Assembly (NCBI GenBank): GCA_031841125.1
Contig: JAJSSI010000026.1
Span: 1-64,000, forward strand
DNA from: Acanthococcus lagerstroemiae
Lineage: Eukaryota; Arthropoda; Insecta; Hemiptera; Eriococcidae
Direction: 5' to 3'
DNA: 64,000 bases
Positions 9,501 to 22,600 of this stretch are shown piece after piece. The notes under the pieces were generated by a model, which was not told the DNA's origin, ran no database searches, and worked only from the letters and a program-made list of their open reading frames with translations. Both the position numbers and the translations under genes were made by a program. The first letter of the stretch is position 1, and each line of letters begins with the position of its first letter.

Positions 9501-12500
9501 TTGACCTAGAGGGATGGAATTTGCGGGGATCGAAAGGCCGTATTTTTCCACGAATTTTGGTACCGGAATGGACCCATACGGACAATTAGGGAGGGGGCTA
9601 TGGCCGAAATGCGATCTTCATAATTTACTGCATGTATATCTCCTCAAATGTGAAAATTTTTCCTAATTGACCTAGAGGAATGGAATTTGCGGGGATCGAA
9701 AGGCCGTATTTTTCCACGAATTTTGGTACCGGAATGGACCCATACGGACAATTAGGGAGGGGGCTATGGCCGAAATGCGATCTTCATAATTTACTGCATG
9801 TATATCTCCTCAAATGTGAAAATTTTTCCTAATTGACCTAGAGGGATGGAATTTGCGGGGATCGAAAGGCCGTATTTTTCCACGAATTTTGGTACCGGAA
9901 TGGACCCATACGGACAATTAGGGAGGGGGCTATGGCCGAAATGCGATCTTCATAATTTACTGCATGTATATCTCCTCAAATGTGAAAATTTTTCCTAATT
10001 GACCTAGAGGGATGGAATTTGCGGGGATCGAAAGGCCGTATTTTTCCACGAATTTTGGTACCGGAATGGACCCATACGGACAATTAGGGAGGGGGCTATG
10101 GCCGAAATGCGATCTTCATAATTTACTGCATGTATATCTCCTCAAATGTGAAAATTTTTCCTAATTGACCTAGAGGGATGGAATTTGCGGGGATCGAAAG
10201 GCCGTATTTTTCCACGAATTTTGGTACCGGAATGGACCCATACGGACAATTAGGGAGGGGGCTATGGCCGAAATGCGATCTTCATAATTTACTGCATGTA
10301 TATCTCCTCAAATGTGAAAATTTTTCCTAATTGACCTAGAGGATGGAATTTGCGGGGATCGAAAGGCCGTATTTTTCCACGAATTTTGGTACCGGAATGG
10401 ACCCATACGGACAATTAGGGAGGGGGCTATGGCCGAAATGCGATCTTCATAATTTACTGCATGTATATCTCCTCAAATGTGAAAATTTTTCCTAATTGAC
10501 CTAGAGGGATGGAATTTGCGGGGATCGAAAGGCCGTATTTTTCCACGAATTTTGGTACCGGAATGGACCCATACGGACAATTAGGGAGGGGGCTATGGCC
10601 GAAATGCGATCTTCATAATTTACTGCATGTATATCTCCTCAAATGTGAAAATTTTTCCTAATTGACCTAGAGGATGGAATTTGCGGGGATCGAAAGGCCG
10701 TATTTTTCCACGAATTTTGGTACCGGAATGGACCCATACGGACAATTAGGGAGGGGGCTATGGCCGAAATGCGATCTTCATAATTTACTGCATGTATATC
10801 TCCTCAAATGTGAAAATTTTTCCTAATTGACCTAGAGGAATGGAATTTGCGGGGATCGAAAGGCCGTATTTTTCCACGAATTTTGGTACCGGAATGGACC
10901 CATACGGACAATTAGGGAGGGGGCTATGGCCGAAATGCGATCTTCATAATTTACTGCATGTATATCTCCTCAAATGTGAAAATTTTTCCTAATTGACCTA
11001 GAGGGATGGAATTTGCGGGGATCGAAAGGCCGTATTTTTCCACGAATTTTGGTACCGGAATGGACCCATACGGACAATTAGGGAGGGGGCTATGGCCGAA
11101 ATGCGATCTTCATAATTTACTGCATGTATATCTCCTCAAATGTGAAAATTTTTCCTAATTGACCTAGAGGGATGGAATTTGCGGGGATCGAAAGGCCGTA
11201 TTTTTCCACGAATTTTGGTACCGGAATGGACCCATACGGACAATTAGGGAGGGGGCTATGGCCGAAATGCGATCTTCATAATTTACTGCATGTATATCTC
11301 CTCAAATGTGAAAATTTTTCCTAATTGACCTAGAGGGATGGAATTTGCGGGGATCGAAAGGCCGTATTTTTCCACGAATTTTGGTACCGGAATGGACCCA
11401 TACGGACAATTAGGGAGGGGGCTATGGCCGAAATGCGATCTTCATAATTTACTGCATGTATATCTCCTCAAATGTGAAAATTTTTCCTAATTGACCTAGA
11501 GGATGGAATTTGCGGGGATCGAAAGGCCGTATTTTTCCACGAATTTTGGTACCGGAATGGACCCATACGGACAATTAGGGAGGGGGCTATGGCCGAAATG
11601 CGATCTTCATAATTTACTGCATGTATATCTCCTCAAATGTGAAAATTTTTCCTAATTGACCTAGAGGAATGGAATTTGCGGGGATCGAAAGGCCGTATTT
11701 TTCCACGAATTTTGGTACCGGAATGGACCCATACGGACAATTAGGGAGGGGGCTATGGCCGAAATGCGATCTTCATAATTTACTGCATGTATATCTCCTC
11801 AAATGTGAAAATTTTTCCTAATTGACCTAGAGGAATGGAATTTGCGGGGATCGAAAGGCCGTATTTTTCCACGAATTTTGGTACCGGAATGGACCCATAC
11901 GGACAATTAGGGAGGGGGCTATGGCCGAAATGCGATCTTCATAATTTACTGCATGTATATCTCCTCAAATGTGAAAATTTTTCCTAATTGACCTAGAGGG
12001 ATGGAATTTGCGGGGATCGAAAGGCCGTATTTTTCCACGAATTTTGGTACCGGAATGGACCCATACGGACAATTAGGGAGGGGGCTATGGCCGAAATGCG
12101 ATCTTCATAATTTACTGCATGTATATCTCCTCAAATGTGAAAATTTTTCCTAATTGACCTAGAGGGATGGAATTTGCGGGGATCGAAAGGCCGTATTTTT
12201 CCACGAATTTTGGTACCGGAATGGACCCATACGGACAATTAGGGAGGGGGCTATGGCCGAAATGCGATCTTCATAATTTACTGCATGTATATCTCCTCAA
12301 ATGTGAAAATTTTTCCTAATTGACCTAGAGGAATGGAATTTGCGGGGATCGAAAGGCCGTATTTTTCCACGAATTTTGGTACCGGAATGGACCCATACGG
12401 ACAATTAGGGAGGGGGCTATGGCCGAAATGCGATCTTCATAATTTACTGCATGTATATCTCCTCAAATGTGAAAATTTTTCCTAATTGACCTAGAGGATG

Positions 12501-12829
12501 GAATTTGCGGGGATCGAAAGGCCGTATTTTTCCACGAATTTTGGTACCGGAATGGACCCATACGGACAATTAGGGAGGGGGCTATGGCCGAAATGCGATC
12601 TTCATAATTTACTGCATGTATATCTCCTCAAATGTGAAAATTTTTCCTAATTGACCTAGAGGGATGGAATTTGCGGGGATCGAAAGGCCGTATTTTTCCA
12701 CGAATTTTGGTACCGGAATGGACCCATACGGACAATTAGGGAGGGGGCTATGGCCGAAATGCGATCTTCATAATTTACTGCATGTATATCTCCTCAAATG
12801 TGAAAATTTTTCCTAATTGACCTAGAGGG

Positions 12830-12996
12830 ATGGAATTTGCGGGGATCGAAAGGCCGTATTTTTCCACGAATTTTGGTACCGGAATGGACCCATACGGACA
12901 ATTAGGGAGGGGGCTATGGCCGAAATGCGATCTTCATAATTTACTGCATGTATATCTCCTCAAATGTGAAAAATTTTTCCTAATTGACCTAGAGGG
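12830..12996 (+). repeat. 167-bp monomer in the interior, +1 A in linker
   Basis: The linker has five A (GTGAAAAATTTTT near 12967), as at 1382 and 3705, but this unit begins with GAGGG rather than CTACAGGG. It probably arose independently by slippage in the A run or by conversion. It opens an 80-codon frame to 13072 that is not considered coding. Confidence 0.85.
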
Positions 12997-14656
12997 ATGG
13001 AATTTGCGGGGATCGAAAGGCCGTATTTTTCCACGAATTTTGGTACCGGAATGGACCCATACGGACAATTAGGGAGGGGGCTATGGCCGAAATGCGATCT
13101 TCATAATTTACTGCATGTATATCTCCTCAAATGTGAAAATTTTTCCTAATTGACCTAGAGGAATGGAATTTGCGGGGATCGAAAGGCCGTATTTTTCCAC
13201 GAATTTTGGTACCGGAATGGACCCATACGGACAATTAGGGAGGGGGCTATGGCCGAAATGCGATCTTCATAATTTACTGCATGTATATCTCCTCAAATGT
13301 GAAAATTTTTCCTAATTGACCTAGAGGGATGGAATTTGCGGGGATCGAAAGGCCGTATTTTTCCACGAATTTTGGTACCGGAATGGACCCATACGGACAA
13401 TTAGGGAGGGGGCTATGGCCGAAATGCGATCTTCATAATTTACTGCATGTATATCTCCTCAAATGTGAAAATTTTTCCTAATTGACCTAGAGGGATGGAA
13501 TTTGCGGGGATCGAAAGGCCGTATTTTTCCACGAATTTTGGTACCGGAATGGACCCATACGGACAATTAGGGAGGGGGCTATGGCCGAAATGCGATCTTC
13601 ATAATTTACTGCATGTATATCTCCTCAAATGTGAAAATTTTTCCTAATTGACCTAGAGGGATGGAATTTGCGGGGATCGAAAGGCCGTATTTTTCCACGA
13701 ATTTTGGTACCGGAATGGACCCATACGGACAATTAGGGAGGGGGCTATGGCCGAAATGCGATCTTCATAATTTACTGCATGTATATCTCCTCAAATGTGA
13801 AAATTTTTCCTAATTGACCTAGAGGAATGGAATTTGCGGGGATCGAAAGGCCGTATTTTTCCACGAATTTTGGTACCGGAATGGACCCATACGGACAATT
13901 AGGGAGGGGGCTATGGCCGAAATGCGATCTTCATAATTTACTGCATGTATATCTCCTCAAATGTGAAAATTTTTCCTAATTGACCTAGAGGGATGGAATT
14001 TGCGGGGATCGAAAGGCCGTATTTTTCCACGAATTTTGGTACCGGAATGGACCCATACGGACAATTAGGGAGGGGGCTATGGCCGAAATGCGATCTTCAT
14101 AATTTACTGCATGTATATCTCCTCAAATGTGAAAATTTTTCCTAATTGACCTAGAGGGATGGAATTTGCGGGGATCGAAAGGCCGTATTTTTCCACGAAT
14201 TTTGGTACCGGAATGGACCCATACGGACAATTAGGGAGGGGGCTATGGCCGAAATGCGATCTTCATAATTTACTGCATGTATATCTCCTCAAATGTGAAA
14301 ATTTTTCCTAATTGACCTAGAGGGATGGAATTTGCGGGGATCGAAAGGCCGTATTTTTCCACGAATTTTGGTACCGGAATGGACCCATACGGACAATTAG
14401 GGAGGGGGCTATGGCCGAAATGCGATCTTCATAATTTACTGCATGTATATCTCCTCAAATGTGAAAATTTTTCCTAATTGACCTAGAGGAATGGAATTTG
14501 CGGGGATCGAAAGGCCGTATTTTTCCACGAATTTTGGTACCGGAATGGACCCATACGGACAATTAGGGAGGGGGCTATGGCCGAAATGCGATCTTCATAA
14601 TTTACTGCATGTATATCTCCTCAAATGTGAAAATTTTTCCTAATTGACCTAGAGGG

Positions 14657-14819
14657 ATGGAATTTGCGGGGATCGAAAGGCCGTATTTTTCCACGAATTT
14701 TGGTACCGGAATGGACCCATACGGACAATTAGGGAGGGGGCTATGGCCGAAATGCGATCTTCATAATTTACTGCATGTATATCTCCTCAAATGAAAATTT
14801 TTCCTAATTGACCTAGAGG
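14657..14819 (+). repeat. 163-bp monomer, double deletion
   Basis: GT is missing from the linker (CAAATGAAAA) and one base from the junction (GAGGATGG). The combination is unique in the window. Confidence 0.85.
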
Positions 14820-16147
14820 ATGGAATTTGCGGGGATCGAAAGGCCGTATTTTTCCACGAATTTTGGTACCGGAATGGACCCATACGGACAATTAGGGAGG
14901 GGGCTATGGCCGAAATGCGATCTTCATAATTTACTGCATGTATATCTCCTCAAATGTGAAAATTTTTCCTAATTGACCTAGAGGGATGGAATTTGCGGGG
15001 ATCGAAAGGCCGTATTTTTCCACGAATTTTGGTACCGGAATGGACCCATACGGACAATTAGGGAGGGGGCTATGGCCGAAATGCGATCTTCATAATTTAC
15101 TGCATGTATATCTCCTCAAATGTGAAAATTTTTCCTAATTGACCTAGAGGAATGGAATTTGCGGGGATCGAAAGGCCGTATTTTTCCACGAATTTTGGTA
15201 CCGGAATGGACCCATACGGACAATTAGGGAGGGGGCTATGGCCGAAATGCGATCTTCATAATTTACTGCATGTATATCTCCTCAAATGTGAAAATTTTTC
15301 CTAATTGACCTAGAGGGATGGAATTTGCGGGGATCGAAAGGCCGTATTTTTCCACGAATTTTGGTACCGGAATGGACCCATACGGACAATTAGGGAGGGG
15401 GCTATGGCCGAAATGCGATCTTCATAATTTACTGCATGTATATCTCCTCAAATGTGAAAATTTTTCCTAATTGACCTAGAGGGATGGAATTTGCGGGGAT
15501 CGAAAGGCCGTATTTTTCCACGAATTTTGGTACCGGAATGGACCCATACGGACAATTAGGGAGGGGGCTATGGCCGAAATGCGATCTTCATAATTTACTG
15601 CATGTATATCTCCTCAAATGTGAAAATTTTTCCTAATTGACCTAGAGGGATGGAATTTGCGGGGATCGAAAGGCCGTATTTTTCCACGAATTTTGGTACC
15701 GGAATGGACCCATACGGACAATTAGGGAGGGGGCTATGGCCGAAATGCGATCTTCATAATTTACTGCATGTATATCTCCTCAAATGTGAAAATTTTTCCT
15801 AATTGACCTAGAGGGATGGAATTTGCGGGGATCGAAAGGCCGTATTTTTCCACGAATTTTGGTACCGGAATGGACCCATACGGACAATTAGGGAGGGGGC
15901 TATGGCCGAAATGCGATCTTCATAATTTACTGCATGTATATCTCCTCAAATGTGAAAATTTTTCCTAATTGACCTAGAGGAATGGAATTTGCGGGGATCG
16001 AAAGGCCGTATTTTTCCACGAATTTTGGTACCGGAATGGACCCATACGGACAATTAGGGAGGGGGCTATGGCCGAAATGCGATCTTCATAATTTACTGCA
16101 TGTATATCTCCTCAAATGTGAAAATTTTTCCTAATTGACCTAGAGGG

Positions 16148-16310
16148 ATGGAATTTGCGGGGATCGAAAGGCCGTATTTTTCCACGAATTTTGGTACCGG
16201 AATGGACCCATACGGACAATTAGGGAGGGGGCTATGGCCGAAATGCGATCTTCATAATTTACTGCATGTATATCTCCTCAAATGTGAAAAAAATTTAATT
16301 GACCTAGAGG
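16148..16310 (+). repeat. Rearranged 160-bp monomer, the shortest in the window
   Basis: Between about 16285 and 16311 the linker reads GTGAAAAAAATTTAATTG, replacing AAAATTTTTCCTAATT with AAAAAAATTTAATT. The following junction lacks four bases (GAGGGAATTTG for GAGGGATGGAATTTG), so the next unit has lost its ATGG. The net loss is 6 bp. A longer open frame (16148-16417, 89 codons) results because the shift restores a readable frame; I do not consider it coding. Two changes about 20 bp apart in one copy suggest a single repair or template-switch event. Confidence 0.88.
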
Positions 16311-19300
16311 GAATTTGCGGGGATCGAAAGGCCGTATTTTTCCACGAATTTTGGTACCGGAATGGACCCATACGGACAATTAGGGAGGGGGCTATGGCCG
16401 AAATGCGATCTTCATAATTTACTGCATGTATATCTCCTCAAATGTGAAAATTTTTCCTAATTGACCTAGAGGAATGGAATTTGCGGGGATCGAAAGGCCG
16501 TATTTTTCCACGAATTTTGGTACCGGAATGGACCCATACGGACAATTAGGGAGGGGGCTATGGCCGAAATGCGATCTTCATAATTTACTGCATGTATATC
16601 TCCTCAAATGTGAAAATTTTTCCTAATTGACCTAGAGGAATGGAATTTGCGGGGATCGAAAGGCCGTATTTTTCCACGAATTTTGGTACCGGAATGGACC
16701 CATACGGACAATTAGGGAGGGGGCTATGGCCGAAATGCGATCTTCATAATTTACTGCATGTATATCTCCTCAAATGTGAAAATTTTTCCTAATTGACCTA
16801 GAGGGATGGAATTTGCGGGGATCGAAAGGCCGTATTTTTCCACGAATTTTGGTACCGGAATGGACCCATACGGACAATTAGGGAGGGGGCTATGGCCGAA
16901 ATGCGATCTTCATAATTTACTGCATGTATATCTCCTCAAATGTGAAAATTTTTCCTAATTGACCTAGAGGAATGGAATTTGCGGGGATCGAAAGGCCGTA
17001 TTTTTCCACGAATTTTGGTACCGGAATGGACCCATACGGACAATTAGGGAGGGGGCTATGGCCGAAATGCGATCTTCATAATTTACTGCATGTATATCTC
17101 CTCAAATGTGAAAATTTTTCCTAATTGACCTAGAGGGATGGAATTTGCGGGGATCGAAAGGCCGTATTTTTCCACGAATTTTGGTACCGGAATGGACCCA
17201 TACGGACAATTAGGGAGGGGGCTATGGCCGAAATGCGATCTTCATAATTTACTGCATGTATATCTCCTCAAATGTGAAAATTTTTCCTAATTGACCTAGA
17301 GGATGGAATTTGCGGGGATCGAAAGGCCGTATTTTTCCACGAATTTTGGTACCGGAATGGACCCATACGGACAATTAGGGAGGGGGCTATGGCCGAAATG
17401 CGATCTTCATAATTTACTGCATGTATATCTCCTCAAATGTGAAAATTTTTCCTAATTGACCTAGAGGGATGGAATTTGCGGGGATCGAAAGGCCGTATTT
17501 TTCCACGAATTTTGGTACCGGAATGGACCCATACGGACAATTAGGGAGGGGGCTATGGCCGAAATGCGATCTTCATAATTTACTGCATGTATATCTCCTC
17601 AAATGTGAAAATTTTTCCTAATTGACCTAGAGGAATGGAATTTGCGGGGATCGAAAGGCCGTATTTTTCCACGAATTTTGGTACCGGAATGGACCCATAC
17701 GGACAATTAGGGAGGGGGCTATGGCCGAAATGCGATCTTCATAATTTACTGCATGTATATCTCCTCAAATGTGAAAATTTTTCCTAATTGACCTAGAGGA
17801 ATGGAATTTGCGGGGATCGAAAGGCCGTATTTTTCCACGAATTTTGGTACCGGAATGGACCCATACGGACAATTAGGGAGGGGGCTATGGCCGAAATGCG
17901 ATCTTCATAATTTACTGCATGTATATCTCCTCAAATGTGAAAATTTTTCCTAATTGACCTAGAGGAATGGAATTTGCGGGGATCGAAAGGCCGTATTTTT
18001 CCACGAATTTTGGTACCGGAATGGACCCATACGGACAATTAGGGAGGGGGCTATGGCCGAAATGCGATCTTCATAATTTACTGCATGTATATCTCCTCAA
18101 ATGTGAAAATTTTTCCTAATTGACCTAGAGGAATGGAATTTGCGGGGATCGAAAGGCCGTATTTTTCCACGAATTTTGGTACCGGAATGGACCCATACGG
18201 ACAATTAGGGAGGGGGCTATGGCCGAAATGCGATCTTCATAATTTACTGCATGTATATCTCCTCAAATGTGAAAATTTTTCCTAATTGACCTAGAGGATG
18301 GAATTTGCGGGGATCGAAAGGCCGTATTTTTCCACGAATTTTGGTACCGGAATGGACCCATACGGACAATTAGGGAGGGGGCTATGGCCGAAATGCGATC
18401 TTCATAATTTACTGCATGTATATCTCCTCAAATGTGAAAATTTTTCCTAATTGACCTAGAGGGATGGAATTTGCGGGGATCGAAAGGCCGTATTTTTCCA
18501 CGAATTTTGGTACCGGAATGGACCCATACGGACAATTAGGGAGGGGGCTATGGCCGAAATGCGATCTTCATAATTTACTGCATGTATATCTCCTCAAATG
18601 TGAAAATTTTTCCTAATTGACCTAGAGGATGGAATTTGCGGGGATCGAAAGGCCGTATTTTTCCACGAATTTTGGTACCGGAATGGACCCATACGGACAA
18701 TTAGGGAGGGGGCTATGGCCGAAATGCGATCTTCATAATTTACTGCATGTATATCTCCTCAAATGTGAAAATTTTTCCTAATTGACCTAGAGGAATGGAA
18801 TTTGCGGGGATCGAAAGGCCGTATTTTTCCACGAATTTTGGTACCGGAATGGACCCATACGGACAATTAGGGAGGGGGCTATGGCCGAAATGCGATCTTC
18901 ATAATTTACTGCATGTATATCTCCTCAAATGTGAAAATTTTTCCTAATTGACCTAGAGGGATGGAATTTGCGGGGATCGAAAGGCCGTATTTTTCCACGA
19001 ATTTTGGTACCGGAATGGACCCATACGGACAATTAGGGAGGGGGCTATGGCCGAAATGCGATCTTCATAATTTACTGCATGTATATCTCCTCAAATGTGA
19101 AAATTTTTCCTAATTGACCTAGAGGATGGAATTTGCGGGGATCGAAAGGCCGTATTTTTCCACGAATTTTGGTACCGGAATGGACCCATACGGACAATTA
19201 GGGAGGGGGCTATGGCCGAAATGCGATCTTCATAATTTACTGCATGTATATCTCCTCAAATGTGAAAATTTTTCCTAATTGACCTAGAGGAATGGAATTT

Positions 19301-19457
19301 GCGGGGATCGAAAGGCCGTATTTTTCCACGAATTTTGGTACCGGAATGGACCCATACGGACAATTAGGGAGGGGGCTATGGCCGAAATGCGATCTTCATA
19401 ATTTACTGCATGTATATCTCCTCAAATGTGAAAATTTTTCCTAATTGACCTAGAGGG

Positions 19458-19620
19458 ATGGAATTTGCGGGGATCGAAAGGCCGTATTTTTCCACGAATT
19501 TTGGTACCGGAATGGACCCATACGGACAATTAGGGAGGGGGCTATGGCCGAAATGCGATCTTCATAATTTACTGCATGTATATCTCCTCAAAAAAAATTT
19601 TTCCTAATTGACCTAGAGGA
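19458..19620 (+). repeat. 163-bp monomer with A-only linker, copy 1
   Basis: The linker is CTCAAAAAAAATTTTTCC: the TGTG-containing part is gone and replaced by a continuous A run, 3 bp shorter than usual. An identical unit lies at 35544-35706. Both are flanked on each side by GAGGG and GAGGA junctions in the same local order. Confidence 0.88.
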
Positions 19621-22600
19621 ATGGAATTTGCGGGGATCGAAAGGCCGTATTTTTCCACGAATTTTGGTACCGGAATGGACCCATACGGACAATTAGGGAG
19701 GGGGCTATGGCCGAAATGCGATCTTCATAATTTACTGCATGTATATCTCCTCAAATGTGAAAATTTTTCCTAATTGACCTAGAGGGATGGAATTTGCGGG
19801 GATCGAAAGGCCGTATTTTTCCACGAATTTTGGTACCGGAATGGACCCATACGGACAATTAGGGAGGGGGCTATGGCCGAAATGCGATCTTCATAATTTA
19901 CTGCATGTATATCTCCTCAAATGTGAAAATTTTTCCTAATTGACCTAGAGGAATGGAATTTGCGGGGATCGAAAGGCCGTATTTTTCCACGAATTTTGGT
20001 ACCGGAATGGACCCATACGGACAATTAGGGAGGGGGCTATGGCCGAAATGCGATCTTCATAATTTACTGCATGTATATCTCCTCAAATGTGAAAATTTTT
20101 CCTAATTGACCTAGAGGAATGGAATTTGCGGGGATCGAAAGGCCGTATTTTTCCACGAATTTTGGTACCGGAATGGACCCATACGGACAATTAGGGAGGG
20201 GGCTATGGCCGAAATGCGATCTTCATAATTTACTGCATGTATATCTCCTCAAATGTGAAAATTTTTCCTAATTGACCTAGAGGGATGGAATTTGCGGGGA
20301 TCGAAAGGCCGTATTTTTCCACGAATTTTGGTACCGGAATGGACCCATACGGACAATTAGGGAGGGGGCTATGGCCGAAATGCGATCTTCATAATTTACT
20401 GCATGTATATCTCCTCAAATGTGAAAATTTTTCCTAATTGACCTAGAGGGATGGAATTTGCGGGGATCGAAAGGCCGTATTTTTCCACGAATTTTGGTAC
20501 CGGAATGGACCCATACGGACAATTAGGGAGGGGGCTATGGCCGAAATGCGATCTTCATAATTTACTGCATGTATATCTCCTCAAATGTGAAAATTTTTCC
20601 TAATTGACCTAGAGGGATGGAATTTGCGGGGATCGAAAGGCCGTATTTTTCCACGAATTTTGGTACCGGAATGGACCCATACGGACAATTAGGGAGGGGG
20701 CTATGGCCGAAATGCGATCTTCATAATTTACTGCATGTATATCTCCTCAAATGTGAAAATTTTTCCTAATTGACCTAGAGGAATGGAATTTGCGGGGATC
20801 GAAAGGCCGTATTTTTCCACGAATTTTGGTACCGGAATGGACCCATACGGACAATTAGGGAGGGGGCTATGGCCGAAATGCGATCTTCATAATTTACTGC
20901 ATGTATATCTCCTCAAATGTGAAAATTTTTCCTAATTGACCTAGAGGAATGGAATTTGCGGGGATCGAAAGGCCGTATTTTTCCACGAATTTTGGTACCG
21001 GAATGGACCCATACGGACAATTAGGGAGGGGGCTATGGCCGAAATGCGATCTTCATAATTTACTGCATGTATATCTCCTCAAATGTAAAATTTTTCCTAA
21101 TTGACCTAGAGGATGGAATTTGCGGGGATCGAAAGGCCGTATTTTTCCACGAATTTTGGTACCGGAATGGACCCATACGGACAATTAGGGAGGGGGCTAT
21201 GGCCGAAATGCGATCTTCATAATTTACTGCATGTATATCTCCTCAAATGTGAAAATTTTTCCTAATTGACCTAGAGGGATGGAATTTGCGGGGATCGAAA
21301 GGCCGTATTTTTCCACGAATTTTGGTACCGGAATGGACCCATACGGACAATTAGGGAGGGGGCTATGGCCGAAATGCGATCTTCATAATTTACTGCATGT
21401 ATATCTCCTCAAATGTGAAAATTTTTCCTAATTGACCTAGAGGAATGGAATTTGCGGGGATCGAAAGGCCGTATTTTTCCACGAATTTTGGTACCGGAAT
21501 GGACCCATACGGACAATTAGGGAGGGGGCTATGGCCGAAATGCGATCTTCATAATTTACTGCATGTATATCTCCTCAAATGTGAAAATTTTTCCTAATTG
21601 ACCTAGAGGAATGGAATTTGCGGGGATCGAAAGGCCGTATTTTTCCACGAATTTTGGTACCGGAATGGACCCATACGGACAATTAGGGAGGGGGCTATGG
21701 CCGAAATGCGATCTTCATAATTTACTGCATGTATATCTCCTCAAATGTGAAAATTTTTCCTAATTGACCTAGAGGGATGGAATTTGCGGGGATCGAAAGG
21801 CCGTATTTTTCCACGAATTTTGGTACCGGAATGGACCCATACGGACAATTAGGGAGGGGGCTATGGCCGAAATGCGATCTTCATAATTTACTGCATGTAT
21901 ATCTCCTCAAATGTGAAAATTTTTCCTAATTGACCTAGAGGGATGGAATTTGCGGGGATCGAAAGGCCGTATTTTTCCACGAATTTTGGTACCGGAATGG
22001 ACCCATACGGACAATTAGGGAGGGGGCTATGGCCGAAATGCGATCTTCATAATTTACTGCATGTATATCTCCTCAAATGTGAAAATTTTTCCTAATTGAC
22101 CTAGAGGGATGGAATTTGCGGGGATCGAAAGGCCGTATTTTTCCACGAATTTTGGTACCGGAATGGACCCATACGGACAATTAGGGAGGGGGCTATGGCC
22201 GAAATGCGATCTTCATAATTTACTGCATGTATATCTCCTCAAATGTGAAAATTTTTCCTAATTGACCTAGAGGGATGGAATTTGCGGGGATCGAAAGGCC
22301 GTATTTTTCCACGAATTTTGGTACCGGAATGGACCCATACGGACAATTAGGGAGGGGGCTATGGCCGAAATGCGATCTTCATAATTTACTGCATGTATAT
22401 CTCCTCAAATGTGAAAATTTTTCCTAATTGACCTAGAGGGATGGAATTTGCGGGGATCGAAAGGCCGTATTTTTCCACGAATTTTGGTACCGGAATGGAC
22501 CCATACGGACAATTAGGGAGGGGGCTATGGCCGAAATGCGATCTTCATAATTTACTGCATGTATATCTCCTCAAATGTGAAAATTTTTCCTAATTGACCT

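Larger units (their letters stand above)
5201..10340 (+). repeat. Homogeneous interior, GAGGG-dominated part
   Basis: About 31 units with CAAATGTG linkers (one GTAAAATTTTT form near 7160). Almost all junctions are GAGGG; GAGGA appears only at about 6192, 7353, 9013 and 9677. No single-base-short GAGG- junction occurs before 10340. Many neighbouring units are identical over their whole length. Nothing other than satellite is present. Confidence 0.85.

Noticed and set aside
16148..16417. 89-codon open frame
   Set aside because: It is created by the 6-bp net deletion in one rearranged monomer. The translated text is the same satellite read in two frames.
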